NCBI GenBank assembly: GCA_964496435.1
Contig: CAZBZP010000012.1
Span: forward strand, 39,088 to 103,087
Direction of reading: 5' to 3'
Length of the DNA: 64,000 nucleotides
Origin: Berkiella sp964496435
Lineage (GTDB): Bacteria > Pseudomonadota > Gammaproteobacteria > Berkiellales > Berkiellaceae
Of the stretch, positions 1 to 8,881 are shown piece after piece. A program made the position numbers and the translations under genes. The notes under the pieces are model-generated. The model was not told the DNA's origin, made no database searches, and saw only the letters and a list, made by a program, of their open reading frames with translations. The number at the start of each line of letters is the position of its first letter. Position 1 is the stretch's first letter.

Positions 1-99
1 CTGGTTGCACACGCAGAAGTAGTTGTGGTTAACGATAAGTTTGGAATTCGTTTAACCGATATCGTTAGCACCACTGAACGTATGGAAAAAATTCAGTAA
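1..99 (+). CDS. fliN: Flagellar motor switch protein FliN, C-terminal end (partial)
   Basis: The frame is open from the first base to a TAA at 97-99. The last 32 residues, with the pattern EVVVVNDKFGIRLTDI followed by STTERMEKI, match the C-terminus of FliN/SpoA-domain proteins of the flagellar C-ring. In the family, FliN forms the base of the switch complex with FliM and delivers export substrates. The start lies outside the window. It is followed after 8 nt by fliO, the usual gammaproteobacterial order, which supports the call. Confidence 0.88.
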   Translation: MVAHAEVVVVNDKFGIRLTDIVSTTERMEKIQ

Positions 100-107
100 G
101 GTTAAAT

Positions 108-389
108 ATGCTTAATATTTCAACACTCTCTAATGTTACTTTAATGCTCATGGTTACCTTGTTATTGGTATTCGTGCTGGCATTTTTATTAAAGCATTTT
201 AAAAAGATTGTGCCGCAAGTGCCAGGCGCACTACAGGTCTTGGGTGGTGCTAATCTTGGTAACAAAACAAAAGTTGTTCTTATCGAAGCGTATAATGCCA
301 AATTGTTAGTTGGCGTCACAGACCAACAAGTTCAAACATTGTATGTTTTTCAAAATGAATCAACACCTAAACCCATGGATATAAAGTGA
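108..389 (+). CDS. fliO: Flagellar biosynthesis protein FliO
   Basis: A 93-aa protein with one N-terminal membrane segment (about residues 8-28) and a short cytoplasmic domain containing QVLGGANLGNKTKVVLIEA, typical of FliO. FliO assists assembly of the FliP ring of the flagellar type III export gate. It sits between fliN and fliP and overlaps fliP by 4 nt, implying translational coupling. FliO is poorly conserved, so the call rests on topology, the G-x-K-VV-LIE pattern and gene order. Confidence 0.9.
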   Translation: MLNISTLSNVTLMLMVTLLLVFVLAFLLKHFKKIVPQVPGALQVLGGANLGNKTKVVLIEAYNAKLLVGVTDQQVQTLYVFQNESTPKPMDIK

Positions 390-1132
390 ATAAATTATTA
401 TTCCTATTAATTTTACTTCCTGTCGCATGCTTTGGTGCAGATTTTAATTTTGACGCATTTCAGGTCACACAGGATGGGCAGGGCACACAAACCTATTCTA
501 TAAATATTCAAATGCTTGCCTTGATGACGGCGCTGACATTGCTGCCGGCACTTATCTTGATGATGACATCTTTTACACGGGTTATTATCGTGCTTTCCAT
601 TTTAAGACAAGCTCTGGGGATGCCACAAACACCCAGCAACCAAATTATTATTGGTTTATCTTTATTTCTCACCATGTTTATCATGACACCTGTTTATAAT
701 GAAGTGCATGAAAAAGCTATTAAACCTTATAGTGAAAACAAGATAACCCAAGAAGAAGCATTGAAAACAGCTTCTTTGCCTGTAAAGCAGTTTATGTATA
801 ATCAAACGCGCATTGAAGATTTAGATTTATTCCTAGAGATTTCAAATACAGAACTTGAGCAAAAAGATCCTGAACATATTCCAATGTCTATTCTTATTTC
901 AGCCTTTATTACTTCAGAGCTCAAAACAGCATTTCAAATTGGTTTTATTATTTTCATACCATTTTTGATTATTGATTTGGTAGTTGCCAGTGTTTTAATG
1001 TCGATGGGTATGATGATGTTGTCTCCTTTAATCATTTCTTTGCCCTTTAAAATTATGTTGTTTGTGTTGGTGGATGGTTGGAATCTTATTTTAGGCACAT
1101 TGGCTTCAAGCTTTGCAATGGCGGGAACTTAA
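386..1132 (+). CDS. fliP: Flagellar export gate protein FliP
   Basis: A 248-aa protein of normal family length. It has a cleavable signal peptide (residues 1-17, ending near CFGA), as usual for FliP, then several membrane segments and the conserved stretch TSFTRVIIVLSILRQALGMP. FliP forms the pentameric core of the export gate with FliQ and FliR. The start overlaps fliO, and the stop abuts the fliQ start directly (1132/1133). Confidence 0.97.
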   Translation: MNKLLFLLILLPVACFGADFNFDAFQVTQDGQGTQTYSINIQMLALMTALTLLPALILMMTSFTRVIIVLSILRQALGMPQTPSNQIIIGLSLFLTMFIMTPVYNEVHEKAIKPYSENKITQEEALKTASLPVKQFMYNQTRIEDLDLFLEISNTELEQKDPEHIPMSILISAFITSELKTAFQIGFIIFIPFLIIDLVVASVLMSMGMMMLSPLIISLPFKIMLFVLVDGWNLILGTLASSFAMAGT

Positions 1133-1402
1133 ATGACACCTGAAATGATTATTGATATCATGAGAGAATCAATATTAGTATTATTGATGATTGTCACTGT
1201 CTTAATATTGCCCAGCCTTGTTGTTGGTATTTTTATCAGCATATTTCAAGCAGCCACACAAATCAACGAACAATCATTAAGCTTTATTCCACGTCTTATC
1301 ACCGTGTTTATCACATTGATGCTTGCATCCCCATGGCTTATTCGTGTTGTAACAGACTTTACTAATAATATTTTTGAACATATTCCAAATGTTATTGGGT
1401 AA
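1133..1402 (+). CDS. fliQ: Flagellar export gate protein FliQ
   Basis: An 89-aa protein with two membrane helices and the family pattern LPSLVVGIFISIFQAATQINEQ-SLSFIPR. FliQ wraps the FliP/FliR core of the export gate in the inner membrane. It starts immediately after fliP and is followed 3 nt later by fliR. Length and sequence are ordinary for the family. Confidence 0.97.
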   Translation: MTPEMIIDIMRESILVLLMIVTVLILPSLVVGIFISIFQAATQINEQSLSFIPRLITVFITLMLASPWLIRVVTDFTNNIFEHIPNVIG

Positions 1403-1405
1403 CCT

Positions 1406-2185
1406 ATGATAGCGTTACCCAAAGAACTCCCGCAATATGTGTTTTTATATATGATGCCCTTTATCAGAATAAGTGCCATGATCATGGCATTGCCCATCAT
1501 AGGGACACAATTGGTGCCAGCAAAAATTAAAATTATGCTGAGCCTTGGGTTAACACTTATCGTCATTTCTACTGGCAAGATGCAGCTTACTAATTTAGAA
1601 GAAGTACCATTTCTTTATTTGTTGCTCTCGATAGGGTATCAAGTAGTGATTGGGGTTCTCTTTGGTTTAATTATCCATACCATTTTTCAAGCATTTAATA
1701 TTGCCGGTCAAATCATTTCCATGCAAATGGGCTTAGGCTTTGCTCAAATGATGGATCCACAAAGTGGAGTCTCCGTGCCTGCGGTGAGCCAATTTTTTAT
1801 CATGTTGGCAACCTTGTTATATTTATCTATGAATGGGCATTTATATGTTATATCTGCTTTGATTGAAAGTTTTAAATATATACCAGCTGTGATAAATCAT
1901 TTTGCTCCCATTAATTTCGATGATGTGTTAAATATGGGCGGAATGATGTTTGCTTATGCATTAAAGATTTCGCTTCCTGCAATTATTGCCTTACTGATTA
2001 CCAATATTGCATTTGGTGTGATGACCAAAGCAGCCCCACAGTTTAACATTTTTACGATTGGTTTCTCAGTTTCTATGCTTTTAGGTATAGGTCTGATCTG
2101 GATGAATCTGGCATTTATCTTGCCAATATTCACGGATTTGACTGATAACGTCCATGTTGCACTTTTATCACAAATAGGTAAATGA
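1406..2185 (+). CDS. fliR: Flagellar export gate protein FliR
   Basis: A 259-aa polytopic membrane protein with family motifs including MQMGLGFAQMMDPQSG and the QFNIFTIGFS segment near the C-terminus. FliR is the single-copy subunit that completes the FliP5-FliQ4-FliR1 export gate. Normal length. The start lies 3 nt after fliQ and the end is 4 nt before flhB, so it belongs to one transcription unit. Confidence 0.97.
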   Translation: MIALPKELPQYVFLYMMPFIRISAMIMALPIIGTQLVPAKIKIMLSLGLTLIVISTGKMQLTNLEEVPFLYLLLSIGYQVVIGVLFGLIIHTIFQAFNIAGQIISMQMGLGFAQMMDPQSGVSVPAVSQFFIMLATLLYLSMNGHLYVISALIESFKYIPAVINHFAPINFDDVLNMGGMMFAYALKISLPAIIALLITNIAFGVMTKAAPQFNIFTIGFSVSMLLGIGLIWMNLAFILPIFTDLTDNVHVALLSQIGK

Positions 2186-2189
2186 GCAC

Positions 2190-3314
2190 ATGTTAGACGA
2201 TACACAAGAACGCACAGAACAGGCCACCCCGAAAAAGGAGAAAGAGTCCAAAGAGCGGGGACTGGTCGCGCGCTCGCGTGAATTTAATACCTTTGTCATT
2301 TTGTTTTTCGGCAGCATTTCTTTTATGATTTTTGGTCAATACCTCTATTCTAAAATGCATCGCCTGTTCATTCAATTTTTTACTTTCGACACCCAGACCT
2401 TGGCTAATGATAATATGATGTTAGTCAATTTAAAGACGGGGATGGTTTCCGGTTTTTATATGTTGTTGCCGATTGCTATTTTAATTGTGGTAGCAAGTCT
2501 ATTAGGTGCCTATTTAATGGGTGGATGGACAATGTCCTGGGGTAATGTTGCGCCCAAATTGGAAAGATTAGATCCCATTAAAGGTTTGCAACGAATTTTT
2601 TCCTTAAAAGGTGTAATGGAATTAGTTAAATCAATTATCAAAGTGAGCTTGGTTTTTGTCGCAGGGTTTCTTATCTACCGTTTCTACTTTCAAGATATCA
2701 TTTATTTAAGTTTTCTTGATTTAAAGCCTGGTTTGAGCCAAGCAGTAAATGTGTTGATTTATTCATTTCTAATATTGGTTTGTAGTTTAATCGTTGTTTC
2801 GCTCTTTGATATACCTTTTCAAATTTGGGACTATCGTCGTCAGTTAATGATGACCAAGCAAGAAGTAAGAGACGAATATAAAGAAACAGAAGGTAAACCT
2901 GAAGTTAAATCCAAATTGCGCAGGATGCAACGTGAAATGGCTTCTCGTCGTATGATGACAGAAGTACCTAAGGCTGATGTTATCATCACCAACCCAACCC
3001 ACTTTGCTGTTGCCTTAAAATATGATGAATCAAAAATGAAAGCGCCTGTTGTTGTTGCAAAAGGTGCTGATGAAGTGGCGATGAAAATTATTGAGCTTGG
3101 GAAAACACATTCGGTGCCAACCATTTCAGCACCACCGCTTGCACGTTCCATTTTCTTCCATACAGAAATTGGTGCCGAGATACATCAAAAATTATATGTG
3201 GCGGTCGCGCAGATATTGGCTTATGTGCATCAACTTAAACAGTATCGACGCGGCAAAACGAAAAGACCCAAAGTTCCAACAAAATTTGATATACCAACCG
3301 ATATGTTAAGATAG
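2190..3314 (+). CDS. flhB: Flagellar export switch protein FlhB
   Basis: A 374-aa protein that begins with the hallmark ERTEQATPKK stretch, followed by four membrane segments and a cytoplasmic domain. The autocleavage motif NPTH is at residues 268-271. In the family, cleavage between Asn and Pro switches export from rod/hook to filament substrates. All expected features are present, so the substrate switch should work. It lies in the fliR-flhB-flhA run. Confidence 0.98.
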   Translation: MLDDTQERTEQATPKKEKESKERGLVARSREFNTFVILFFGSISFMIFGQYLYSKMHRLFIQFFTFDTQTLANDNMMLVNLKTGMVSGFYMLLPIAILIVVASLLGAYLMGGWTMSWGNVAPKLERLDPIKGLQRIFSLKGVMELVKSIIKVSLVFVAGFLIYRFYFQDIIYLSFLDLKPGLSQAVNVLIYSFLILVCSLIVVSLFDIPFQIWDYRRQLMMTKQEVRDEYKETEGKPEVKSKLRRMQREMASRRMMTEVPKADVIITNPTHFAVALKYDESKMKAPVVVAKGADEVAMKIIELGKTHSVPTISAPPLARSIFFHTEIGAEIHQKLYVAVAQILAYVHQLKQYRRGKTKRPKVPTKFDIPTDMLR

Positions 3315-3322
3315 GTGATTGA

Positions 3323-5428
3323 ATGTCATTAATGAAAAGCTTTCAACAATATCGGCCTTATTCCAACATTGGCATAGGGGTACCCTTATTTGTCATCATG
3401 CTTTTAGCAATGATGATATTGCCTTTGCCACCATTTTTATTAGATATTTTTTTCACCTTCAACATCAGCTTGGCTTTATTGGTTCTCTTAGCGGGTACTT
3501 ATACTTTACGCCCCTTGGACTTTAGCATTTTCCCTATGGTCTTGTTGTTAGCCACTTTATTACGTTTAGCCTTGAATATTGCTTCAACACGGGTGGTATT
3601 ACTGGAAGGGCACACGGGCACAAATGCCGCAGGTAAGGTAGTAGAATCATTTGGTGAAGTGGTGATTGGCGGTAACTATACTGTCGGTTTCGTGGTGTTC
3701 TTAATTTTAGTCATTATTAACTTTATCGTTGTGACTAAAGGCGCTAGCCGTATTTCTGAAGTAAGCGCAAGATTTACCTTGGATTCTATGCCTGGTAAAC
3801 AAATGTCAATCGATGCTGACTTAAACGCAGGCGTCATAACCCAAGAAGAAGCACGCATTCGCCGTCAAGATGTTTCAGCAGAGGCGGATTTCTACGGCGC
3901 AATGGACGGTGCGAGTAAATTCGTACGTGGGGATGCCATAGCAGGTATTCTTATCCTTTTAATTAACATTATCGGCGGGATTATCATTGGTACCTTGCAA
4001 CATGATTTATCTATCGATGATGCCTTCAGAGTGTATGGTCTTCTCACGATTGGTGATGGCTTGGTTGCACAAATTCCTTCACTTTTGCTCTCGACAGCTG
4101 CTGCCATCATGGTTACACGTGTTTCCTCCTCACATGATGTTTCGACGCAAGTTAAAGATCAATTAGTATATCAATTTAAGCCGCTATTTATTTCAAGCAT
4201 CGTATTAGCGGTTTTGGGTATTATCCCAGGCATGCCCCATTTGGTATTTTTGGGTATATCTGCTTTATTGGGCTTTGGCGCTTACTATCTACAATATTCC
4301 CAAACACAAAAGAAAACCATTGAATCATCTAAAACACAAACAAACCAAGATCCATCACAACAAAAAGCAAATGGTGAGCCTGAAATTAAAGAAGTCAGTT
4401 GGGATGATGTACCGGTGTTGGATGACATCAGTTTGGAAGTAGGCTACAAATTGATCTCTTTGGTTGAAGCTAAAACTGGCGGGGAATTATTAAACCGCAT
4501 AAAAGGTGTACGCAAAAAGCTTTCTCAAGAACTTGGCTTTCTTATTCCCAGTATTCATATTAGAGATGATCTTAATTTAGGGCCAACTTCTTATAAAATC
4601 TCACTTTTAGGCGTAACTTTGGGTGAATCGGATGTTTTTGCTGATAAAGACATGGCGATTAATTCAGGACAAGTCTTAGGTAAAATTGATGGGATCCCCA
4701 CGAAGGATCCTGCTTTTGGCTTAGAAGCGGTATGGATTAATAAATCCGAAAAAGAGCAAGCACAAACATTGGGATATACGGTTGTTGATTCCAGTACCGT
4801 GATAGCAACCCATTTAAGTCAAATTATCCAAGATTATGCACATCAACTCCTTGGTTACCAAGAAGCACAAAAGATCCTTGATATTCTCTCCAAGAGCGCC
4901 CCTAAACTGGTTGATGACTTGGTTCCCGATAAGCTCTCCTTGTCAATTGTTGTTAAGATTTTCCAAAACCTGCTTGAGGAACATGTACCCCTGCGGGATA
5001 GTAAAACCATCATAGAGACCCTGTCAGAATATGCACAAAAGAGTCAAGAACCCGGCACATTGACTGAAATGGTCAGGGCTGCATTAGGCAGATTAATAGT
5101 TCAGCAACTCAATGGCTCTTCACCTGAGGTCCCCGTTGTGACCTTAGATCCAAACTTGGAACAGATCTTGCTGCAGTCTCTTCATGCAGGAGGAAGCGAG
5201 GGGGGAGCGGTCGATCCGAACTTGATGGATAAAATGCAAAAAACTGTTGTTCAATTTGCAAACAAGCAAGAGGTATTAGGGTTGCCTGCCATACTGCTTG
5301 TACATCCAAGTCTTCGACGATTGCTATCTAAGCTATTAAGACATTTTGCTAAGAATTTATCGGTATTGTCCTTTAAAGAAATACCGGATGAAAAACAGAT
5401 TAAAGTTATATCAACATTAGGGTTTTAA
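3323..5428 (+). CDS. flhA: Flagellar export gate protein FlhA
   Basis: A 701-aa protein of typical length, with an N-terminal multi-helix membrane domain, the FHIPEP-family signature around DSMPGKQMSIDADLNAG, and a large C-terminal cytoplasmic domain that forms the export ring and docks chaperone-substrate complexes. A Lys/Gln/Asn-rich linker (about residues 330-355) separates the two parts. It starts 8 nt after flhB and ends 8 nt before flhF. Confidence 0.98.
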   Translation: MSLMKSFQQYRPYSNIGIGVPLFVIMLLAMMILPLPPFLLDIFFTFNISLALLVLLAGTYTLRPLDFSIFPMVLLLATLLRLALNIASTRVVLLEGHTGTNAAGKVVESFGEVVIGGNYTVGFVVFLILVIINFIVVTKGASRISEVSARFTLDSMPGKQMSIDADLNAGVITQEEARIRRQDVSAEADFYGAMDGASKFVRGDAIAGILILLINIIGGIIIGTLQHDLSIDDAFRVYGLLTIGDGLVAQIPSLLLSTAAAIMVTRVSSSHDVSTQVKDQLVYQFKPLFISSIVLAVLGIIPGMPHLVFLGISALLGFGAYYLQYSQTQKKTIESSKTQTNQDPSQQKANGEPEIKEVSWDDVPVLDDISLEVGYKLISLVEAKTGGELLNRIKGVRKKLSQELGFLIPSIHIRDDLNLGPTSYKISLLGVTLGESDVFADKDMAINSGQVLGKIDGIPTKDPAFGLEAVWINKSEKEQAQTLGYTVVDSSTVIATHLSQIIQDYAHQLLGYQEAQKILDILSKSAPKLVDDLVPDKLSLSIVVKIFQNLLEEHVPLRDSKTIIETLSEYAQKSQEPGTLTEMVRAALGRLIVQQLNGSSPEVPVVTLDPNLEQILLQSLHAGGSEGGAVDPNLMDKMQKTVVQFANKQEVLGLPAILLVHPSLRRLLSKLLRHFAKNLSVLSFKEIPDEKQIKVISTLGF

Positions 5429-5436
5429 AATTATCT

Positions 5437-6660
5437 ATGAAAACTCAAGAGAACGCACGTGAATTTATCGCTTTAACGACAAGTGCTGCATTAAAGCAAG
5501 TGAAAGCCTCATTTGGTCCAGATGCTATCATTTTGTCACAGCAAAACATCGGTAATAAAGTGCGTATACTTGCACTACCAGCTTATGCTGCAGTACCTAA
5601 AGCACACCCTAATGAAATTAAACATAAAGTAGCTATAGCTTCGGTTGATGATGCCATAGAGTTTGAGCCTGAAGTTCAGCAAGAAGACTATTATTCAAAA
5701 GAGGCTAACACCTATAGCCGAATTTCATCATTATCCAAGCAAGAGAATAGCCTGATTTCAGATGAAGTCTCCAGTTATATTAAAAATGAATTAGAATCAA
5801 TCAAAGATTTAATAAAAGAACAACAACTCAAAGAAAAGCATCAAAAAGCAAATCCTGCTGATTTTAATGTTAATCAGCTTGCCATGATGAGAACCTTACA
5901 TAAAGTAAAGTTTCACTCAAGCTTAGTCAATGAGCTCTTGGCTGATTTACCCACAGATTGTGGCATAGAGGCTTCTTGGCATTATGTTATTAACAAGCTA
6001 ACCGATAAGTTAGTATTTGATAATAGCGGCTTTTCAGCCAAGAGAGTTAAAACATTTTTAGGGCCAAGCGGTGTTGGTAAATCCTTACTGTTGGCTAAAT
6101 TATTGATTTATTTTGCGAATAGGCCCCTACAACAGAATTTTTCTATTATTTTTGTTAATAACTCAAATTTAAAGGTCTTAGAAGAATCTAAGGTCTATGC
6201 ACGACTCTTTAATGTGCCAACCTATTATGCTGAAAGTTTAGAAGAATTGGAAAGTGCTTATCGCAAATCCTTTGATAAAAAGCACGTCTTTATTGATTTT
6301 CCTGCCCATGATTTTGGATGTGCAGAAAACAATTTTTACCTTGAGTTTATTCAAAAATACAGAGATGAAATTGATAATACGTTGGTTGTTTCTTCTCACT
6401 GCGACTTTGATCATATCAATAGATTATATAATGCTATCCAACCCCACTTAATTGATGCACTTTCTATTACAAAATTAGATGAAAATAATGCGTTTGAAGA
6501 GATAATCAGCTTTTTAATTAGCAAACAGCTTCCTTTAAGAAATTTAAGTTATGGAAACTTAAATTTTTCAAATGGCTATTCCTCTAGGCTTATCTTTGCT
6601 GAAAAACAGTATATCCATGATTATTTCAGCAATCGATTGATCAATGGCATACATTCATAG
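5437..6660 (+). CDS. flhF: Flagellar placement GTPase FlhF (divergent)
   Basis: A 407-aa SRP-type GTPase expected to set flagellar position and number together with FlhG. The N-terminal B domain contains ALKQVKASFGPDAIILSQQN, a typical FlhF start. The P-loop GPSGVGKS lies near residues 209-216 and the guanine-specificity motif TKLDE near 347. The regions between them are unusual: where FlhF normally has a D-x-x-R-x-GA stretch and a DTAG motif, this protein reads VNNSNLKVLEES and DFPAHD. It may bind GTP but hydrolyse it poorly; that is inference. Gene order flhA-flhF-flhG-fliA makes the identity secure. Confidence 0.92.
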   Translation: MKTQENAREFIALTTSAALKQVKASFGPDAIILSQQNIGNKVRILALPAYAAVPKAHPNEIKHKVAIASVDDAIEFEPEVQQEDYYSKEANTYSRISSLSKQENSLISDEVSSYIKNELESIKDLIKEQQLKEKHQKANPADFNVNQLAMMRTLHKVKFHSSLVNELLADLPTDCGIEASWHYVINKLTDKLVFDNSGFSAKRVKTFLGPSGVGKSLLLAKLLIYFANRPLQQNFSIIFVNNSNLKVLEESKVYARLFNVPTYYAESLEELESAYRKSFDKKHVFIDFPAHDFGCAENNFYLEFIQKYRDEIDNTLVVSSHCDFDHINRLYNAIQPHLIDALSITKLDENNAFEEIISFLISKQLPLRNLSYGNLNFSNGYSSRLIFAEKQYIHDYFSNRLINGIHS

Positions 6661-6670
6661 GAGTAATAAT

Positions 6671-7522
6671 ATGTCTCATATGCCCGTATCGATTCAAGAT
6701 AAGACCCGCCCCATACAAGTTGTGGCTGTTACAGGTGGCAAGGGAGGCGTTGGTAAAACCAACGTGGCTGTGAATTTAGGTGTAAGCCTTGCAAGACAAG
6801 GTAAGAGCGTATACCTCTTTGATGCAGATTTAGGTTTATCCAATGTAGATGTTGTGCTTGGTTTGAAACCCAGCCTTACCATTGCCGATGTCATTCATCA
6901 GCATTGTAGTTTGCAAGATATTATTCTCACAGGTCCTCAAGGATTAAAAATTATACCCGGTGCTTCAGGTGTGCAATCCTTGGTTCAAATGCAGGCCAAA
7001 GATTACGCAGGCTTGATAGATTCTTTTAAAGTCTTAGCAGGTCAATTAGATACACTCATCATAGATACAGCAGCAGGGATCTCTGATTCTGTTGTGCGAT
7101 TTGCATTGGCAGGTCATGAAATTATTGTTGTTGTTTGTGATGAGCCCGCGTCAATCATGGATGCTTATGCCTTAATCAAAGTGCTCCATCTTTCTTATGG
7201 CATTTCTCGTTTTCGAATTGTTGTGAATATGTCTAGTAGTTTATATGAAGCAAAAAAATTATTTGCTAAGCTAACTAATGTAGCAGATAGATTTTTAAAT
7301 GTGGTATTGCACTTTTTAGGGTGGATACCAGAGGACGAATTGCTTCGTAAGGCTATCAAACAACAGTGTGCAGTCGTTGAGGCATATCCAAGTTGTAAAG
7401 CGTCGCAATGTTTTTGGGACTTAGCCCAAAACCTTTCGGCACTACGCTTGGCTAAACATGATGGTGGTTATGCGCAATTTTTTATTGAGCAAATGATTAG
7501 AGCACAAATAGTGGTTCAGTAG
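6671..7522 (+). CDS. flhG: MinD-like ATPase FlhG (FleN)
   Basis: A 283-aa ParA/MinD-family ATPase with the deviant Walker A GGKGGVGKT near the N-terminus and DADLGLSNVDVVLGL, typical of FlhG. It limits flagellar number by acting on FlhF. I chose the ATG at 6671 because the sequence ATAGGAG, overlapping the flhF stop, lies about 7 nt upstream. An in-frame ATG at 6644, inside flhF, would add nine residues but lacks a ribosome binding site. Followed by fliA after 9 nt. Confidence 0.95.
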   Translation: MSHMPVSIQDKTRPIQVVAVTGGKGGVGKTNVAVNLGVSLARQGKSVYLFDADLGLSNVDVVLGLKPSLTIADVIHQHCSLQDIILTGPQGLKIIPGASGVQSLVQMQAKDYAGLIDSFKVLAGQLDTLIIDTAAGISDSVVRFALAGHEIIVVVCDEPASIMDAYALIKVLHLSYGISRFRIVVNMSSSLYEAKKLFAKLTNVADRFLNVVLHFLGWIPEDELLRKAIKQQCAVVEAYPSCKASQCFWDLAQNLSALRLAKHDGGYAQFFIEQMIRAQIVVQ

Positions 7523-7531
7523 GGGTAAAGG

Positions 7532-8254
7532 ATGAATGGAGCAGCCCTATATAAATCTGTTCAATTGGATGCAGATGATACTTTTATCAAGGAATATGCA
7601 CCTTTAGTAAAGCGTATTGCCCATCATTTACTAGCGAGATTGCCATCCATAATACAAGCAGATGATTTAATTCAAGCCGGCATGATTGGTCTGATTGAAG
7701 CCGCCCGCAATTTTGATGAAACCAAAGGCGCCACCTTTATTACCTACGCAGGTATTAGAATTCGTGGAGCCATGTTGGATGAAATCAGAAAAGGGGATTG
7801 GGCGCCACGTTCTGTTCACAAGAACACACGGCGTGTTGCAGCGGCCATGCGTGAAGTGGAGAACGCGACTGGTAGAGATGCCAGGGATGTTGATGTCGCT
7901 AATTCTCTGAGCATGACCTTGGAAGAGTACCATCAGATTCTACAGGACTCTAATAGCTCTAAAATCTTCGCATTTGAAGATTTAGGGGTGAATGAAGAAG
8001 CCCTAGACTGTCCCACCACCAATCCGATTTCAGGGCCCTTAGAAGGCATCCAACGCGATGACTTTAAGCAAAAGCTCGGCATGGAGATAGCCAAGCTGCC
8101 TGAACGTGAGAAACTGGTTCTGGCGCTTTACTACGATGAAGAATTAAACTTGCGTGAAGTAGGTGAAGTGCTGGGTGTGAGTGAGTCGCGGATTAGCCAA
8201 ATCCACTCTCAGGCGATGCTGAGATTGAAGTCCAGATTGGTAAATTGGAAATGA
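7532..8254 (+). CDS. fliA: Flagellar sigma factor FliA (sigma-28)
   Basis: A 240-aa sigma-70-family protein of class FliA. Region 2 includes DDLIQAGMIGLIEAARNFD and the region-4 helix-turn-helix includes LREVGEVLGVSESRISQIHSQA. It directs RNA polymerase to late flagellar and motility promoters, and in Legionella-type bacteria also couples motility to transmission traits. AGGGGTAAAGG lies just upstream of the ATG. It is the last flagellar gene here; no che or mot genes follow in the window. Confidence 0.97.
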   Translation: MNGAALYKSVQLDADDTFIKEYAPLVKRIAHHLLARLPSIIQADDLIQAGMIGLIEAARNFDETKGATFITYAGIRIRGAMLDEIRKGDWAPRSVHKNTRRVAAAMREVENATGRDARDVDVANSLSMTLEEYHQILQDSNSSKIFAFEDLGVNEEALDCPTTNPISGPLEGIQRDDFKQKLGMEIAKLPEREKLVLALYYDEELNLREVGEVLGVSESRISQIHSQAMLRLKSRLVNWK

Positions 8255-8385
8255 GAAAGAGCCAAGCCATGGCGAAGTCGGAGTGAAACCCGGCGAAGCC
8301 TTTGGCATTGATGGCTATTTGCCTTTATAAATCTTGCAACTAAGCTAGAATTAAAACAGGTGTTTAGCGTTTGCTGGGGTTGGCA

Positions 8386-8784
8386 ATGAAATTAGAAACA
8401 ATCTTGTTGATGTCCTTAGGGTTAAATCTATTTACCTTAATCGTTTCTTACTACACCTTGCGTCGTTATAAAAAAATCGTAAAACTTTCCAACCTTATCT
8501 ACGACAAGCTCAGCTTTTCACAAAGCGTAAGTAAAGGTCTTGAAGAAGATTTTAAGCAGAGTTTGCATAAGCATCTTAAAATCGACGAGTTTTCAGAAGT
8601 TGCAACGCAACAACCAGAGCAGACTGCCCAAGAAGCTGATCCCCTTATGGAGCTTAAGGAAACAGATTTTCCCTTTGAAAGTCCCACGCGAGTTATGACA
8701 AAAGCAGAATCCCACCTGGTTAAAGTGCTACAGGCAAAATATTCCATTAATGATCATGAAGATCCCCATCCAGCAGGCAATTAA
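8386..8784 (+). CDS. Orphan single-pass membrane protein after fliA
   Basis: A 132-aa protein not recognised. It has one N-terminal membrane helix (about residues 4-24), a basic stop-transfer stretch (RRYKK), and a charged cytoplasmic part rich in Gln and Glu. I chose the ATG at 8386, preceded by GGGG with suitable spacing; a TTG at 8371 would add five residues. It lies 131 nt after fliA, where other gammaproteobacteria often carry chemotaxis or small coiled-coil membrane proteins, so a motility link is possible but unproven. Confidence 0.7.
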   Translation: MKLETILLMSLGLNLFTLIVSYYTLRRYKKIVKLSNLIYDKLSFSQSVSKGLEEDFKQSLHKHLKIDEFSEVATQQPEQTAQEADPLMELKETDFPFESPTRVMTKAESHLVKVLQAKYSINDHEDPHPAGN

Positions 8785-8817
8785 AAGAAAGCTGGCTAAC
8801 GTAAGTAAGCTTGTAAA

Positions 8818-8847
8818 TTGACATAGACTTTGCCTTCGCTTTAGAAT
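8818..8847 (+). promoter_or_regulatory. Candidate sigma-70 promoter
   Basis: TTGACA at 8818-8823 (perfect -35) and TAGAAT at 8842-8847 (5 of 6 matches to -10) are separated by 18 nt. They lie about 35 nt upstream of the ATG at 8882 and most likely drive the orphan membrane protein gene independently of the flagellar operon. Confidence 0.55.
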
Positions 8848-8881
8848 CTTACCCAAATTAAATCTAGTTAGTAGTTGTCCC

